NCBI GenBank assembly: GCA_965263485.1
Contig: CBDHHO010000002.1
Span: 17,551 to 81,550 of the forward strand
Length of the DNA: 64,000 nucleotides
Reading direction: 5' to 3'
DNA from: Haliotispira sp965263485
Lineage (GTDB): Bacteria > Spirochaetota > Spirochaetia > SP-2023
A program made the position numbers and the translations under genes. The notes under the pieces were generated by a model. The model searched no databases and had not been told where the DNA came from. It saw only the letters and a list, made by a program, of their open reading frames with translations. Positions 25,416-33,626 of this stretch are shown here, piece by piece; the stretch's first letter is position 1, and each line of letters starts with the position of its first letter.

Positions 25416-26663
25416 TTATTGGGGCGTATAGTCATTGTGGATCAGTCGATAGTCGGCTTCGGCAGGACCGGTGCCGCTGTAAACCTCAATGGTCAGTTTG
25501 TTGCCGCAGCTGTTTTTGGCACCTTTAATTTGGCTGTGATCTTTGATGCTTTCGTGCACCTTGAGCACGGTCAGCGGGTTATAGTTCTTCTCGCAGGCCT
25601 TGAGTTGCAGCTTGCCTTTCCGTACTCCCCGTATATCAACTTGCTGCAGCTGATTGCCTTCCAAATACAGCTCTGTCAAAGCAGTGTTTGCCGAGAGGTC
25701 GATGTCGGTGAGATTGTTGTAGCCCAGATCCAAGTAGCTCAAAGCAGTGTTTGCCGACAGATCAATGGCGGTGAGCTTATTTTTGCTCAATTTCAGTTTT
25801 TCCAAAGCAATGTTGGGCGACAGGTCAATGGCGGTGAGCTCGGCTGAGATCAAGTCCAGGTATGTCAAGTCGGTGAAATGCTGCACACCCAGCGCTGACT
25901 TGATGCTTGATGCGTCCTGAGGCTCTATCCTTGCCACCCCGGATCTGTCCGCCCAGCCGTCATTCGCCTTTAGTATTGTGCGAAATTCGGGGTCGGGAAT
26001 GTAAACGGAATCGCCGCTCGTCAGCAGCACTGGGTACGACTGACCGGCGACGCTATAGACCACCGGATTATGGAAATCACGGGTACTGGTTCCGGAAGTC
26101 TGGACAACTCCACCGACTGTAACACTGCCCGGGAAGTCAAAGTCGGCTACTAGGCTGTCCTGTGCGGTCTTCAGCGCAGCGAGTTGCCCCGCAGGGATTT
26201 CTACACGAATAAAGTTTCCTGCCATTCCGCCGATGCTGTTTCCCCCCAAGGACGGGTTCTGACTTTGCAGAAAGTTAAATCTTGTGCCCTTGGGGGCCTT
26301 GGGGGCCTTGGGGGCCTTGGGGGCCTTGGGGGCCTTGGGGGCCTTGGGGGCAGGCACTGAGGCAACTTGCAAAGAATTACCTGGGTTGCTTTGGGTGCTT
26401 GGGTTACTTGGGTTACTTGGGTTGCTTTGGGTGCTTGGGTTACTTGGGTTGCTTTGGGTACTTGGGTTACTCGGGGTACTTAGGTCGTTTACGGGAGGGT
26501 CGCAGCCCTGCAGGAAGATCGGAAAGAGAAGGAGGAGAAACGGGCGCAAAAAGGACGCAGAAAAATACAGCTTCCTGCGGCACGGCCTTGGTTTTATCGC
26601 AGCGATGAGCGATGAGCGATGAGCGATGAGCGATGAGCGAATTTTACTAAATTCGTGTTTCAT
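25416..26663 (-). CDS. leucine-rich-repeat lipoprotein, phase-ON heptamer leader
   Basis: 415 residues. It begins MKHEFSKIRSSLIAHRSSLI; five CGCTCAT units encode this and leave the frame open into the signal core FLRPFLLLLFPIFLQGC (lipidated C54). Then come NPSTQSNPSNPS repeats and a (KAP)n linker from 9-bp units. Residues ~125-260 are the domain shared with the neighbouring lipoproteins (FNFLQSQNPSLGG, VEIPAGQLAALKTAQDSLVA, ANDGWADRSG). Residues ~275-355 are leucine-rich repeats (LTAIDLSANTALSYLDLGYN). AGGAG precedes the ATG. Likely surface-exposed adhesive or binding protein. Confidence 0.75.
   Translation of the reverse strand: MKHEFSKIRSSLIAHRSSLIAAIKPRPCRRKLYFSASFLRPFLLLLFPIFLQGCDPPVNDLSTPSNPSTQSNPSNPSTQSNPSNPSNPSTQSNPGNSLQVASVPAPKAPKAPKAPKAPKAPKAPKGTRFNFLQSQNPSLGGNSIGGMAGNFIRVEIPAGQLAALKTAQDSLVADFDFPGSVTVGGVVQTSGTSTRDFHNPVVYSVAGQSYPVLLTSGDSVYIPDPEFRTILKANDGWADRSGVARIEPQDASSIKSALGVQHFTDLTYLDLISAELTAIDLSPNIALEKLKLSKNKLTAIDLSANTALSYLDLGYNNLTDIDLSANTALTELYLEGNQLQQVDIRGVRKGKLQLKACEKNYNPLTVLKVHESIKDHSQIKGAKNSCGNKLTIEVYSGTGPAEADYRLIHNDYTPQ
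26286..26350 (-). repeat. 9-bp tandem repeat encoding (KAP)n linker
   Basis: About seven tandem copies of GCCTTGGGG on the plus strand, encoding APK/KAP units on the minus strand between the lipobox and the shared domain. Nine-bp steps keep the frame, so slippage changes only linker length. Confidence 0.8.
26603..26637 (-). repeat. heptanucleotide tract, (CGCTCAT)5, in frame
   Basis: Five tandem copies of CGATGAG (plus strand) just inside the coding region of the LRR lipoprotein. The count leaves the downstream lipobox in frame. Gain or loss of one unit would frameshift it. Confidence 0.9.
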
Positions 26664-26779
26664 AGTGCAATACTCCTGCTTCTAAAGTTTTTGGGGTACA
26701 CCAGTTTATGCTCAGCGGCATATTATGCTGTACCCCGGAATCTGGCCCCAAGGCTGGTTCTCAAGGCTGGTTCTCAAGA

Positions 26780-27553
26780 CTAGTTCTCAAGACTGGGCTC
26801 AAGCTTTGATTTTTCATCGGAGATGGGAGATAATGAAAAATCAAAACCTATAATATCCGGACTTTCGGGACGTTTCGTGACAACCACCGGCGCATAAGGG
26901 CCTGGATGCTCCTTATGGTTGCCATCATCGTGGTCATCATAGTGATCATCATCGTGGTCATCATCGTGGTCATCATCGTGATCATCATCGTGGTCAGAAA
27001 GCTCATTCTCTATCACATGCACCAGTACGGACACAAAGCTTCCATAAGACCGAGTCTCTATTGTTCGTACTTCGGTTTTTTGAGCCCAGCCGTCATTGTG
27101 ATCCAAAATTCCGAGTACATTGGAATGGGGGGAGTTGGATGAATCGGGAGCGGGAATGTAGACACGGTCGCCGCTCGTCAACAATACTTGATAAGACTGA
27201 CCGTCGACGATATAGACCATTAGCTCACGAAAATTATTGACTGTAGTGCCGGAAGTCTGGGGCATGCCACCGACCGTAACACTGCCCGGAAAGTAGAAGT
27301 CGGCTACCAGTTCCTTCTGTTTCTCCTTAAATTTGCCGAGCTGCCCGGCGGGAACATCCACGATAATGGCGTTCTCTGTAATTTTGCCGATGAGGTCGCT
27401 CTCCAGAAACGAATGCCGGTTTTTCAGGAAGCGAAACTCTGGTAAAGCAAGTCGTTCATCTCCGGGCGGATTACAGGCAATTACCAGCATCAAAGACAAG
27501 AAGGCTATTGCCGTAGTACCCACGGCCTTTTGCCTCTGAAATATTTTGCACAT
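26780..27553 (-). CDS. lipoprotein with shared N-terminal domain and His/Asp repeat tail
   Basis: 257 residues, lipobox LMLVIAC (C27), ribosome site GGGAGGAA. Residues ~38-165 are the shared domain (FRFLKNRHSFLESDLIGKI, VDVPAGQLGKFKEKQKELVA, SYQVLLTSGDRVYIPAPD, HNDGWAQK). The C-terminal part is different from its paralogues: LSDHDDDHDDDHDDDHDDD, a 12-bp tandem repeat giving a histidine/aspartate tail able to bind metal ions, then a short P-rich end. It probably sits on the cell surface. The 12-bp repeat can vary in copy number without frameshift. Confidence 0.7.
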   Translation of the reverse strand: MCKIFQRQKAVGTTAIAFLSLMLVIACNPPGDERLALPEFRFLKNRHSFLESDLIGKITENAIIVDVPAGQLGKFKEKQKELVADFYFPGSVTVGGMPQTSGTTVNNFRELMVYIVDGQSYQVLLTSGDRVYIPAPDSSNSPHSNVLGILDHNDGWAQKTEVRTIETRSYGSFVSVLVHVIENELSDHDDDHDDDHDDDHDDDHYDDHDDGNHKEHPGPYAPVVVTKRPESPDIIGFDFSLSPISDEKSKLEPSLEN

Positions 27554-27810
27554 ACATTCCTCCCCAAAGTTTCTGGAAATATGCGAGCTTGCACCCGGCA
27601 GGAGTATATTATAGGAAGAACGGCAGGTAAGTGCAACTCATTTGCAATAATTATTCACAGAAACAATTGCTATTTCCTCTCAATTTTTCATTGCCCCCAC
27701 TGATTCTGGTGGTTCGCCACACCCCGGAGCCCTCCACAGCAGCAGGACAGACCAAATGCGCCTAAAAAGGCAGCGGCGGCAAAAACCGCTGCCTTTTTAG
27801 AATCTATTAA
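27554..27810. other. intergenic with strong hairpin
   Basis: About 255 bp upstream of the minus-strand lipoprotein gene. It holds that gene's ribosome site and a terminator-like hairpin (27763-27799). No gene seen. Confidence 0.4.
27763..27799. terminator. 14-bp stem hairpin, bidirectional terminator-like
   Basis: TAAAAAGGCAGCGG (27763-27776) pairs perfectly with CCGCTGCCTTTTTA (27786-27799) around a nine-base loop, with A- and T-runs on either side. It would terminate on both strands. No intact gene ends next to it, so it may be a relic of a deleted gene. Confidence 0.75.
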
Positions 27811-28137
27811 GGGCACCTCTCAAAATGGTATCGCTTTCCGCGAGCTGGCGCAGCCATTGGAAAAGCATGGGAGAATGTGGGGAGGCTCCCATGCGAGCTG
27901 GCGCAGCATGGGAGAAACAGGGGAGGGCCGGGCGCAGCTAGGCCCGACCTTCCTTTCTGCGAGCTGGCGCAGCATGGGAGAAACAGGGGAGGGCCGGGCG
28001 CAGCTAGGCCCGACCTTCCTTTCTGCGAGCTGGCGCAGCATGGGAGAAACAGGGAAGGCCCGTGCGAAGCCAGGGCCGACCTTCCTTTCTGCGAGCTAGC
28101 GCAGCATCTTTCTGTAATGAAGAATTTTAGAGATCCC
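27811..28137. mobile_element. dispersed element with four internal GC-rich units, ~327 bp
   Basis: Left end GGGCACCTCTCAAAATGG at 27811 and right end GAATTTTAGAGATCCC ending 28137 are inverted. Inside are repeats of the GCGAGCTGGCGCAGC unit at 27893, 27959, 28025 and 28091 (period 66) plus a variant at 27840. The same right-end context, GCAGCATCTTTCTGT, is seen at 14670 and 17035, so these are one family with 1, 4 and 8 internal units. Confidence 0.75.
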
Positions 28138-28424
28138 TTATTTTAAAGAACGTCTATTTATAACCTTAAATGACGTAATTATAAAAGATTGTGGCTCTGA
28201 CCCTGAATGAAAATGCCAAGTAGTTTTCCTCCGCTTTCCCGAAAGAACAGATGCCAAACAAGAGCTTCAAGCTGTAGAGACAGTGGATAAAACACTATTC
28301 AGCATCTGCGACATCAATCAAAACCAAGTTCCCTTAAAATCTACTTTTTATTATTCTTAAACGTTTTAAATCAAATTTCGGCAACCCACACAAAAAAAAG
28401 TTGAAAAAAAATGTGAATGAATGC
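28138..28424. other. intergenic upstream of flaA
   Basis: About 290 bp, AT-rich, without a supportable gene. A poly-A/T stretch precedes the flaA promoter. Confidence 0.4.
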
Positions 28425-28450
28425 GAAACTTCTTGGCATAGTGCCGATAA
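28425..28450 (+). promoter_or_regulatory. sigma-28 (FliA)-like promoter of flaA
   Basis: GAAA, 14 bases, then GCCGATAA at 28443-28450. The consensus for flagellar sigma-28 promoters is TAAA-N15-GCCGATAA, so the -10 is perfect and the -35 has one change. The predicted transcript starts ~40 bases before the flaA ATG at 28496, leaving room for the AAGGAG site. No competing sigma-70 promoter is as good. Confidence 0.7.
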
Positions 28451-28495
28451 ACTGTATATTGTATGCCAACATCAAAACCAAGGAGTCCTTTAGTT

Positions 28496-29620
28496 ATGTT
28501 ACGCAAAATTCTTTTGCCCTTAGTTTTACTACAGTTCGCTACTGCGCTGTATGCCGAAGATGAGATCTGGATTGATTTTAGTGCATTGCCCCCAGGCTAT
28601 GTTCCCGAAGCTGGTGCTTATGCCCGCCAGTACGATCCTGCTCCGATACAGGAGGATGATGAGACCGTAGTGGATTACTCTAATGTCTATGATCCCTTTT
28701 CCCGTTTGCCCCAGAACCTGCTGCCCAGCCGTTTTGAAAATCAGACGGCCTCAAACGGCAACCCGGCTTACGATGAGATGAGACTTTCTTTGGCCCTTGA
28801 TCGCTGGCAGGTGAAGCTTTCGGGTTCTTCCAATCTCGTTCAAAACAAAATCAGTTCGCAGGTTGTCGCCTACAATACCAGAGATTCTTCGAGCCGCTAT
28901 CCGGGTGAGCAAATAATGGCCGTACACTTTTCTTTGCCTGATTTATTGGTCAACTCTAAAGCTTGGATTGTTCCTGAATTTTCTATTCCACCTTACTCTG
29001 TGGCTCCGGGTACCGATTTGGCTGAAGATGCACAAAAGTCTGCAATGGAAAGAATGGGCCAATTCCTTAACAAAGGCGTATTGCGTAATGTGGGCCCGGT
29101 TCGTTCGATCACCGCGACTGTTTACGGTCGCCGCTTCCCCGTTACTCTGTTTATCGAAGCAGATCATACTGACATCGGCAAGCGCGAGTATCCGATGGGA
29201 AGTCTCAGGTTTTCTGGATGGCAAGATCTTGTTTGGACCAACCCGAATTATGTTGCTGATGTTCGCAAGCGCAGCTATGAAAATATTCCCGAATATCCTC
29301 GTGGCGTTCCTTCAATGATTTTGCGTGCCCTGCGTATTGATCGTTCAATCAACGATGTCAGTGATGAGGCTTCTCAGGTTGTGTTCTATGTCAAGGAAAT
29401 TCGTGTTGTTTACGATGATGCTATTTCCGATACATTCGACACAGAAATTGACGATGAGCAGATCTGGCAGTTGAATACATTCAGCTCTGGAAAAGCTGCT
29501 CTGGATAATGCTCTGAATTCGAGTATGAATACTGTAGATCGCTATTTAGAGTTGGAAAACCGTGCGGAATATCCGTCGCAGGATACCACAGGAGAGCCGG
29601 CAGCAACATCTGGGCAATAG
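28496..29620 (+). CDS. flaA: periplasmic flagellar filament sheath protein FlaA
   Basis: 374 residues from the ATG at 28496 (AAGGAG upstream); a longer frame to 28463 lacks a ribosome site. Signal peptide MLRKILLPLVLLQFATALYA with cleavage before EDEIW. The body matches FlaA (PF04620): WKVKL-like strand LDRWQVKLSGSSNL, the region VKSITATVYG-like VRSITATVYGRRFPVTLFIE, and QDLVWTNPNYVADVRKRSYE. FlaA sheaths the FlaB core of spirochaete periplasmic flagella, in the space between inner and outer membranes. It is the strongest taxonomic marker here. The C-terminal ~30 residues are a low-complexity extension. A hairpin terminator follows. Confidence 0.92.
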   Translation: MLRKILLPLVLLQFATALYAEDEIWIDFSALPPGYVPEAGAYARQYDPAPIQEDDETVVDYSNVYDPFSRLPQNLLPSRFENQTASNGNPAYDEMRLSLALDRWQVKLSGSSNLVQNKISSQVVAYNTRDSSSRYPGEQIMAVHFSLPDLLVNSKAWIVPEFSIPPYSVAPGTDLAEDAQKSAMERMGQFLNKGVLRNVGPVRSITATVYGRRFPVTLFIEADHTDIGKREYPMGSLRFSGWQDLVWTNPNYVADVRKRSYENIPEYPRGVPSMILRALRIDRSINDVSDEASQVVFYVKEIRVVYDDAISDTFDTEIDDEQIWQLNTFSSGKAALDNALNSSMNTVDRYLELENRAEYPSQDTTGEPAATSGQ

Positions 29621-29701
29621 ACTGTCCAGCTATCATCTACACACACTGGGGAATCGGGGCAGAAGCAAAATGCTATAAGCTCCCTAAGTGTACAGTCGAA
29701 T

Positions 29702-29760
29702 AAACAAAAGTGGCAGCTTTGCAGGTATGGATCTACTTGTTGAAGCTGCCTCTTTTGTTT
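29702..29760. terminator. terminator downstream of flaA
   Basis: AAACAAAAGTGGCAGCTT (29702-29719) pairs with GAAGCTGCCTCTTTTGTTT (29742-29760) with one mismatch. The stem is flanked by A- and T-rich arms, so it can act as an intrinsic terminator for flaA. It ends just before the ribosome site of the DJ-1-type gene. Confidence 0.75.
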
Positions 29761-29773
29761 ACAGGAGTTCGCA

Positions 29774-30436
29774 ATGAGCTCAGTGAGTTCTCCCAAGTTG
29801 ATGGCAATTATGCTAGCAGATGGTCTGGAAGAAATAGAATTCACTGTGCCGTTTGACCTGTGCTTTCGTGCGGGGATTGAGCTCATCTTCGTTGCGGTCC
29901 CTAGCGATGAGCTTGGCGGGGGCGATGAGCTTGGCGGGGGCGATGAGCTTGGCAATGAATTATGGATTACCGGCTCTCATGGCCTGACAATACAGGCTCA
30001 CATGACTTTGCCGGAATTTCTGTCTCGGTGCCGGGCCCAAACGCTTGCAGTCGATGGGGTATTTTTGCCGGGCGGCATGCCGGGCAGCAAACATCTTTCA
30101 GAAAACAGCCAGTTGTTGACTTTTCTACAAGAATACAACCATGGCTTAGAGGGAGCGGGGCACTATCTGGCGGCTATTTGCGCCGCTCCGGCCCACGTTT
30201 TGAGCAAGGCTGGCAGTGTGCTAAAGGGCAGGAATTACACCTGCTATCCCGGAGCAGAGGCGGTGGTGCCGCCGGGGCTCAATGCAAAAAAACAGGAACA
30301 GGCTCTAGTAGAGGATCGCAATGTGATTACCGCAAGCGGTGCAGGCAGTGCACACCTATTGGCCGAACGCCTGATAGAACGACTGGCAGGTGAGGCCAAA
30401 GCCATTGAAGTGATGCGCGCAGTACTCTATAAGTGA
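29774..30436 (+). CDS. DJ-1/PfpI family protein
   Basis: 220 residues, AGGAG before the ATG. MAIMLADGLEEIEFTVPFDL gives the DJ-1 opening with the conserved glutamate 20; LPGGMPGSKHL and the nucleophile elbow AAICAAPAHVL (C136) follow, then the family's YTCYPG. Members act as glyoxalases, deglycases or chaperones, so the reaction is uncertain. Residues ~45-62 are a tandem repeat, DELGGGDELGGGDELG, encoded by 18-bp units and inserted in a loop where relatives are short. Nothing suggests it is inactivated. Confidence 0.85.
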   Translation: MSSVSSPKLMAIMLADGLEEIEFTVPFDLCFRAGIELIFVAVPSDELGGGDELGGGDELGNELWITGSHGLTIQAHMTLPEFLSRCRAQTLAVDGVFLPGGMPGSKHLSENSQLLTFLQEYNHGLEGAGHYLAAICAAPAHVLSKAGSVLKGRNYTCYPGAEAVVPPGLNAKKQEQALVEDRNVITASGAGSAHLLAERLIERLAGEAKAIEVMRAVLYK

Positions 30437-30443
30437 GCAGTTG

Positions 30444-30866
30444 TCAATCTTGCGCATGCTGTAGGATCGAGGAAATGCGGCCTACAACCTTTTCTCGATT
30501 CAGGGGTTTGACAACGTAGTTTTTTGCCCCAATCAGCAGAGACTTCTTGACCAAGTCTTCTTTACCCAAAGCACTGACCATAATTACAATCACTTTAGGG
30601 TCAAATTCAATCAGCTTGGTCAATGCCGTAATTCCGTCCATACGAGGCATAGTAATATCCATGGTGATGAAGTCGATCCCATCGGGATTTGCCTGGTACT
30701 TTTCAAGGGCTTCTTGACCATCGCCGGCAGTTTCGACTACTGCAAAACCTTCGGAATTCAAAATGGTACTCATTTGCTTCTGCACGAACACTGAATCATC
30801 GACCACCATTGTGCGATAGGGTTCGCCAGATTTCTTCAGGATTTGGGTTTTTCCTTGCTCGGACAT
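30444..30866 (-). CDS. cheY: stand-alone CheY-type response regulator
   Basis: 140 residues, AGGAG nine bases before the ATG. A receiver domain only: acidic pair D23-D24 (TMVVDDSVFVQKQM), phospho-acceptor D70 (ITMDITMPRMDG), S98 (IMVSAL) and K120 (NYVVKPLNREKV). The motif set matches chemotaxis CheY-like proteins that bind the flagellar switch; a diverged role is possible because no cheA, cheX or cheW is adjacent. The first ~17 residues (MSEQGKTQILKKSGEPY) are an extension. It converges with the DJ-1 gene. Confidence 0.75.
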   Translation of the reverse strand: MSEQGKTQILKKSGEPYRTMVVDDSVFVQKQMSTILNSEGFAVVETAGDGQEALEKYQANPDGIDFITMDITMPRMDGITALTKLIEFDPKVIVIMVSALGKEDLVKKSLLIGAKNYVVKPLNREKVVGRISSILQHAQD

Positions 30867-31305
30867 GGCTTAGACTCCTCTCTGCAAACTTGCTTAGATA
30901 AGCCTTATGGTAAAGCAAAAGAGTCAAAATTTCCAGCAAATTTCCGGACTTAGGTTTTCTCTGAGCCAGAATCTGCGAGTCCGGCGCAAAATTGGAATTT
31001 TTAGAATTTCCCTTTATAATCACCCGCTGGATGCGGCCCCGATACATGGGTTTCCTGTATCGGGAATCCATTGCAAGTCGGTAAAAAGGTGATCGGATAG
31101 TATCGCTTCACAAGAGCTGCTGCCCTGTTATGCCCCGGCAATTCAAGTGCCTTTTGATGCTGAGCGAGTACTGCTGAGAAAATTGCGGCCTCGTTTGAGA
31201 ATGAAGATTCAAAAGCGTTTTTGAGCACCGAAGCACAGAGCAATACCATTTCACGTTCAGCAAATCAATGAACTTTCCTGCCGTACAGCCAGAAGGGTGA
31301 GGCGC
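30867..31305. other. intergenic with repeat end and hairpin
   Basis: About 440 bp. A right-type repeat end stands at 30986-31014 (CAAAATTGGAATTTTTAG, then ATTTCCC). A nine-bp stem, CCCGATACA/TGTATCGGG, lies at 31039-31065. The remainder up to the acyltransferase has no gene I can support. Confidence 0.5.
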
Positions 31306-32286
31306 ATGAAACAAATAGAGCTTCGCGAAGGCATGACATTTATTGAATTCTTTACCCCTGTCATTCGCGAGATTATGGCCAATCCGGACATTAAAATACC
31401 GGAAGTCACTCCAGCAAATGTATACAGCCCTGGTATTCCGGTCTATCGCAAGATCATTTGCGATATGGCGGACGGGCTGATGCTCCCCGGTTCCGGCCTG
31501 CGCAATACCGGGCAGTTCATTGAATTATGGCAGCGCTCTCAGAAGGGTGAATCCTGCCTGATTATGATGGAACATTTCAGCAATTTCGATTTCCCGGCTC
31601 TGCTGCGCTTTTTTGAACAGACTCCCGGTTTGGGGGAGGAGGCGGCCAATGCCCTGCTTCCGATTCAGGCCTACAAGTTAACCGCGGGCAACCGGGCCAC
31701 CCCCGCGATGTCCAGCGCGTATTCAACGATTACCATTTATCCGAGCCGCCACATCGACCAGATTGAAGATGAGGAAGAAAGGCGCAAAGTAAGAGAAATT
31801 TCGACACCGATGAATCACGCGGCTATCGGTGAGATGACCAAACGCAAATACCAAGGTCGCATTATTCTAGTCTTCCCTACAGGTACCCGCTACCGCCCCT
31901 GGAACCCGGATAGCAAACGTGCGGTGAGAGAAGCGGAAAGCTACTTGAAAGTCTTCCAAAATGTGCTGTTCGTTGGGCTAAATGGTTTCTGCCTGATACC
32001 TTCTCGCGATGAGAACATGGAAAATGATCTGGTGAAAGAGAATGTGGTGTTGATGACAGCCGGAACCATTGTGCGGGGCCGCGAGTTCCGCGATCGGGTG
32101 ATCTGCAAGCATCAATTGGATACCGACCCCAAAACGGCCGACAAGAAACACATTAAGAGTGTGGTCTGCGAGGCCATCATGGCCGAGCTGGAGAAACTGC
32201 ACCGCGAAGCCGAGCCGGTCTACCGCAAATTGCTCGAAGAGACCCGCAACCCCGATAATCCGTTCCTCAAATACCGCGATTCGTAA
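31306..32286 (+). CDS. acyltransferase of the LPLAT family
   Basis: 326 residues. The HX4D motif of glycerolipid acyltransferases occurs as H90-FSNF-D95 (MMEHFSNFDFP) and the FPxGTR block as VFPTGTRYRPW, where threonine replaces the usual glutamate. It probably transfers an acyl chain to glycerol 3-phosphate or lysophosphatidate at the inner membrane. It is longer than typical PlsC (~240) and has helical ends. The ATG at 31306 has GGGTGAGG upstream; an ATG three codons earlier is possible. DusA follows on the same strand. Confidence 0.7.
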   Translation: MKQIELREGMTFIEFFTPVIREIMANPDIKIPEVTPANVYSPGIPVYRKIICDMADGLMLPGSGLRNTGQFIELWQRSQKGESCLIMMEHFSNFDFPALLRFFEQTPGLGEEAANALLPIQAYKLTAGNRATPAMSSAYSTITIYPSRHIDQIEDEEERRKVREISTPMNHAAIGEMTKRKYQGRIILVFPTGTRYRPWNPDSKRAVREAESYLKVFQNVLFVGLNGFCLIPSRDENMENDLVKENVVLMTAGTIVRGREFRDRVICKHQLDTDPKTADKKHIKSVVCEAIMAELEKLHREAEPVYRKLLEETRNPDNPFLKYRDS

Positions 32287-32412
32287 CCTGGTCTCCGGCT
32301 GTCTGCCAGATGCCAGGACCAAGGGGATTGATACGGAGCTGCTGCGAAGTTCCCGCACGATTCCAAGGCACCCCCGGCTGTCCCCTCCCGATAATCTGCC
32401 GCTGTTAACCCG

Positions 32413-33594
32413 ATGCCTCCGAACTCCTTCCGCCTATCGCTGGCCCCAATGATCGATAAAACGGAGCCGCGCTTTCGTTATTTGATCCGGCAATTGTTTC
32501 CTGAAATGCATTTGTACACTGAAATGATTGCCTCGGGGGCGATCATTCACGGGCAGTGCCGGGATTTTCTGGCCCTTGATCCTTCGGAGCCACCCGTAGC
32601 CCTGCAACTGGGTACACACTGTCCGGAAGAAGCCTACCGGGCTGTCTTGCTCGCGCGGCGGTACGCCGAGCCGAGCGGCCCGGGTTTTACCGAGTACAAC
32701 CTGAACGCCGGCTGTCCCAGCGACCGGGTGCAGAACCGCAATATCGGTGCCATCCTGATGAACGATGCGCCGCTGGTGGCCGAGATCTTGGCCGCCATGC
32801 GCCAGGCCCTGCGGGACAGTCAACGAAGCGTGCCCGGCCCCTTGCCCGAAGTAACGCTCAAACAGCGACTGGGCATTCAGCAGAAGAGCCGGGGCATCGA
32901 CCTGAGCAGCCCAGAACAACTCTACGCCTTTGTGGAGCGGCTTGTGCCCCACTGCGACCGCCTGATTATTCATGCCCGCATCGCGATTCTTGAGGGCCTC
33001 AACCCTAAGCAGAATCGGGAAATTCCACCGCTGAATTATCCGTTGGTATTCCGGCTGCGCCGCGACTTTGCCCCCGTGCCGGTCGAGCTCAACGGAGGCC
33101 TGAAAAACTATCAGCAGATTGCCGCGCTGCTCCCACCGCCTTCAGGCGGCGACTCAGCGGGGTCGCTGGACGGTGCTATGCTGGGCCGGATTAGCTATGA
33201 AGATACTTGGGAGCTGTTCCGTATCCGCCAGAGCCTGCGGAAACACGGGCAGCTTGCGGCACTCGCAAAGGTTCAAAAGTTTTCGGAGCCTTCGGTCTCC
33301 GGTGCGATAAAGGGTGTCGTCAACCGTTCGGAGCTGCTGCAGCGTTACCTGGTGTATCTGGAACAGTATCCTTCCGAGCAAAGTATTCCGGCCCAAGTCT
33401 GGCCCTTGCTGAATCTTTGGCACGGTCTGCCGGAAGCTCGCGCCTGGCGGCGCTTATTGAGTCCGCCTTATCCGGCTGAGTTGGGGCGCAGAAACAGCAA
33501 AGCAGTGGTGAGCCTACTGCGCCGGGCGATTGAGCAGATGCAGGAACTGGAACTGCGCTATCCGGAGCGCGAAACTGAGGCTGGCGGATTCTAA
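32413..33594 (+). CDS. dusA: tRNA-dihydrouridine synthase, DusA type
   Basis: 393 residues. FMN-dependent enzyme that reduces uridines 20/20a of tRNA. Hallmarks: LSLAPMIDKTEPRFRYLIRQ, YTEMIASGAIIHG, the catalytic cysteine in NLNAGCPSDRVQ, LKQRLGI, the HARIAILEGLNPKQNREIPP segment diagnostic of DusA, and ELNGGLKN. It is ~60 residues longer than E. coli DusA; the extra sequence lies at the C-terminus and in the GPGF and SGGDSAGSLDG loops. No clear ribosome site before the ATG. It ends just before a repeat end. Confidence 0.9.
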   Translation: MPPNSFRLSLAPMIDKTEPRFRYLIRQLFPEMHLYTEMIASGAIIHGQCRDFLALDPSEPPVALQLGTHCPEEAYRAVLLARRYAEPSGPGFTEYNLNAGCPSDRVQNRNIGAILMNDAPLVAEILAAMRQALRDSQRSVPGPLPEVTLKQRLGIQQKSRGIDLSSPEQLYAFVERLVPHCDRLIIHARIAILEGLNPKQNREIPPLNYPLVFRLRRDFAPVPVELNGGLKNYQQIAALLPPPSGGDSAGSLDGAMLGRISYEDTWELFRIRQSLRKHGQLAALAKVQKFSEPSVSGAIKGVVNRSELLQRYLVYLEQYPSEQSIPAQVWPLLNLWHGLPEARAWRRLLSPPYPAELGRRNSKAVVSLLRRAIEQMQELELRYPERETEAGGF

Positions 33595-33626
33595 GTTTTT
33601 AGGGGTTCTCTAAAGATGGGCGGCTG

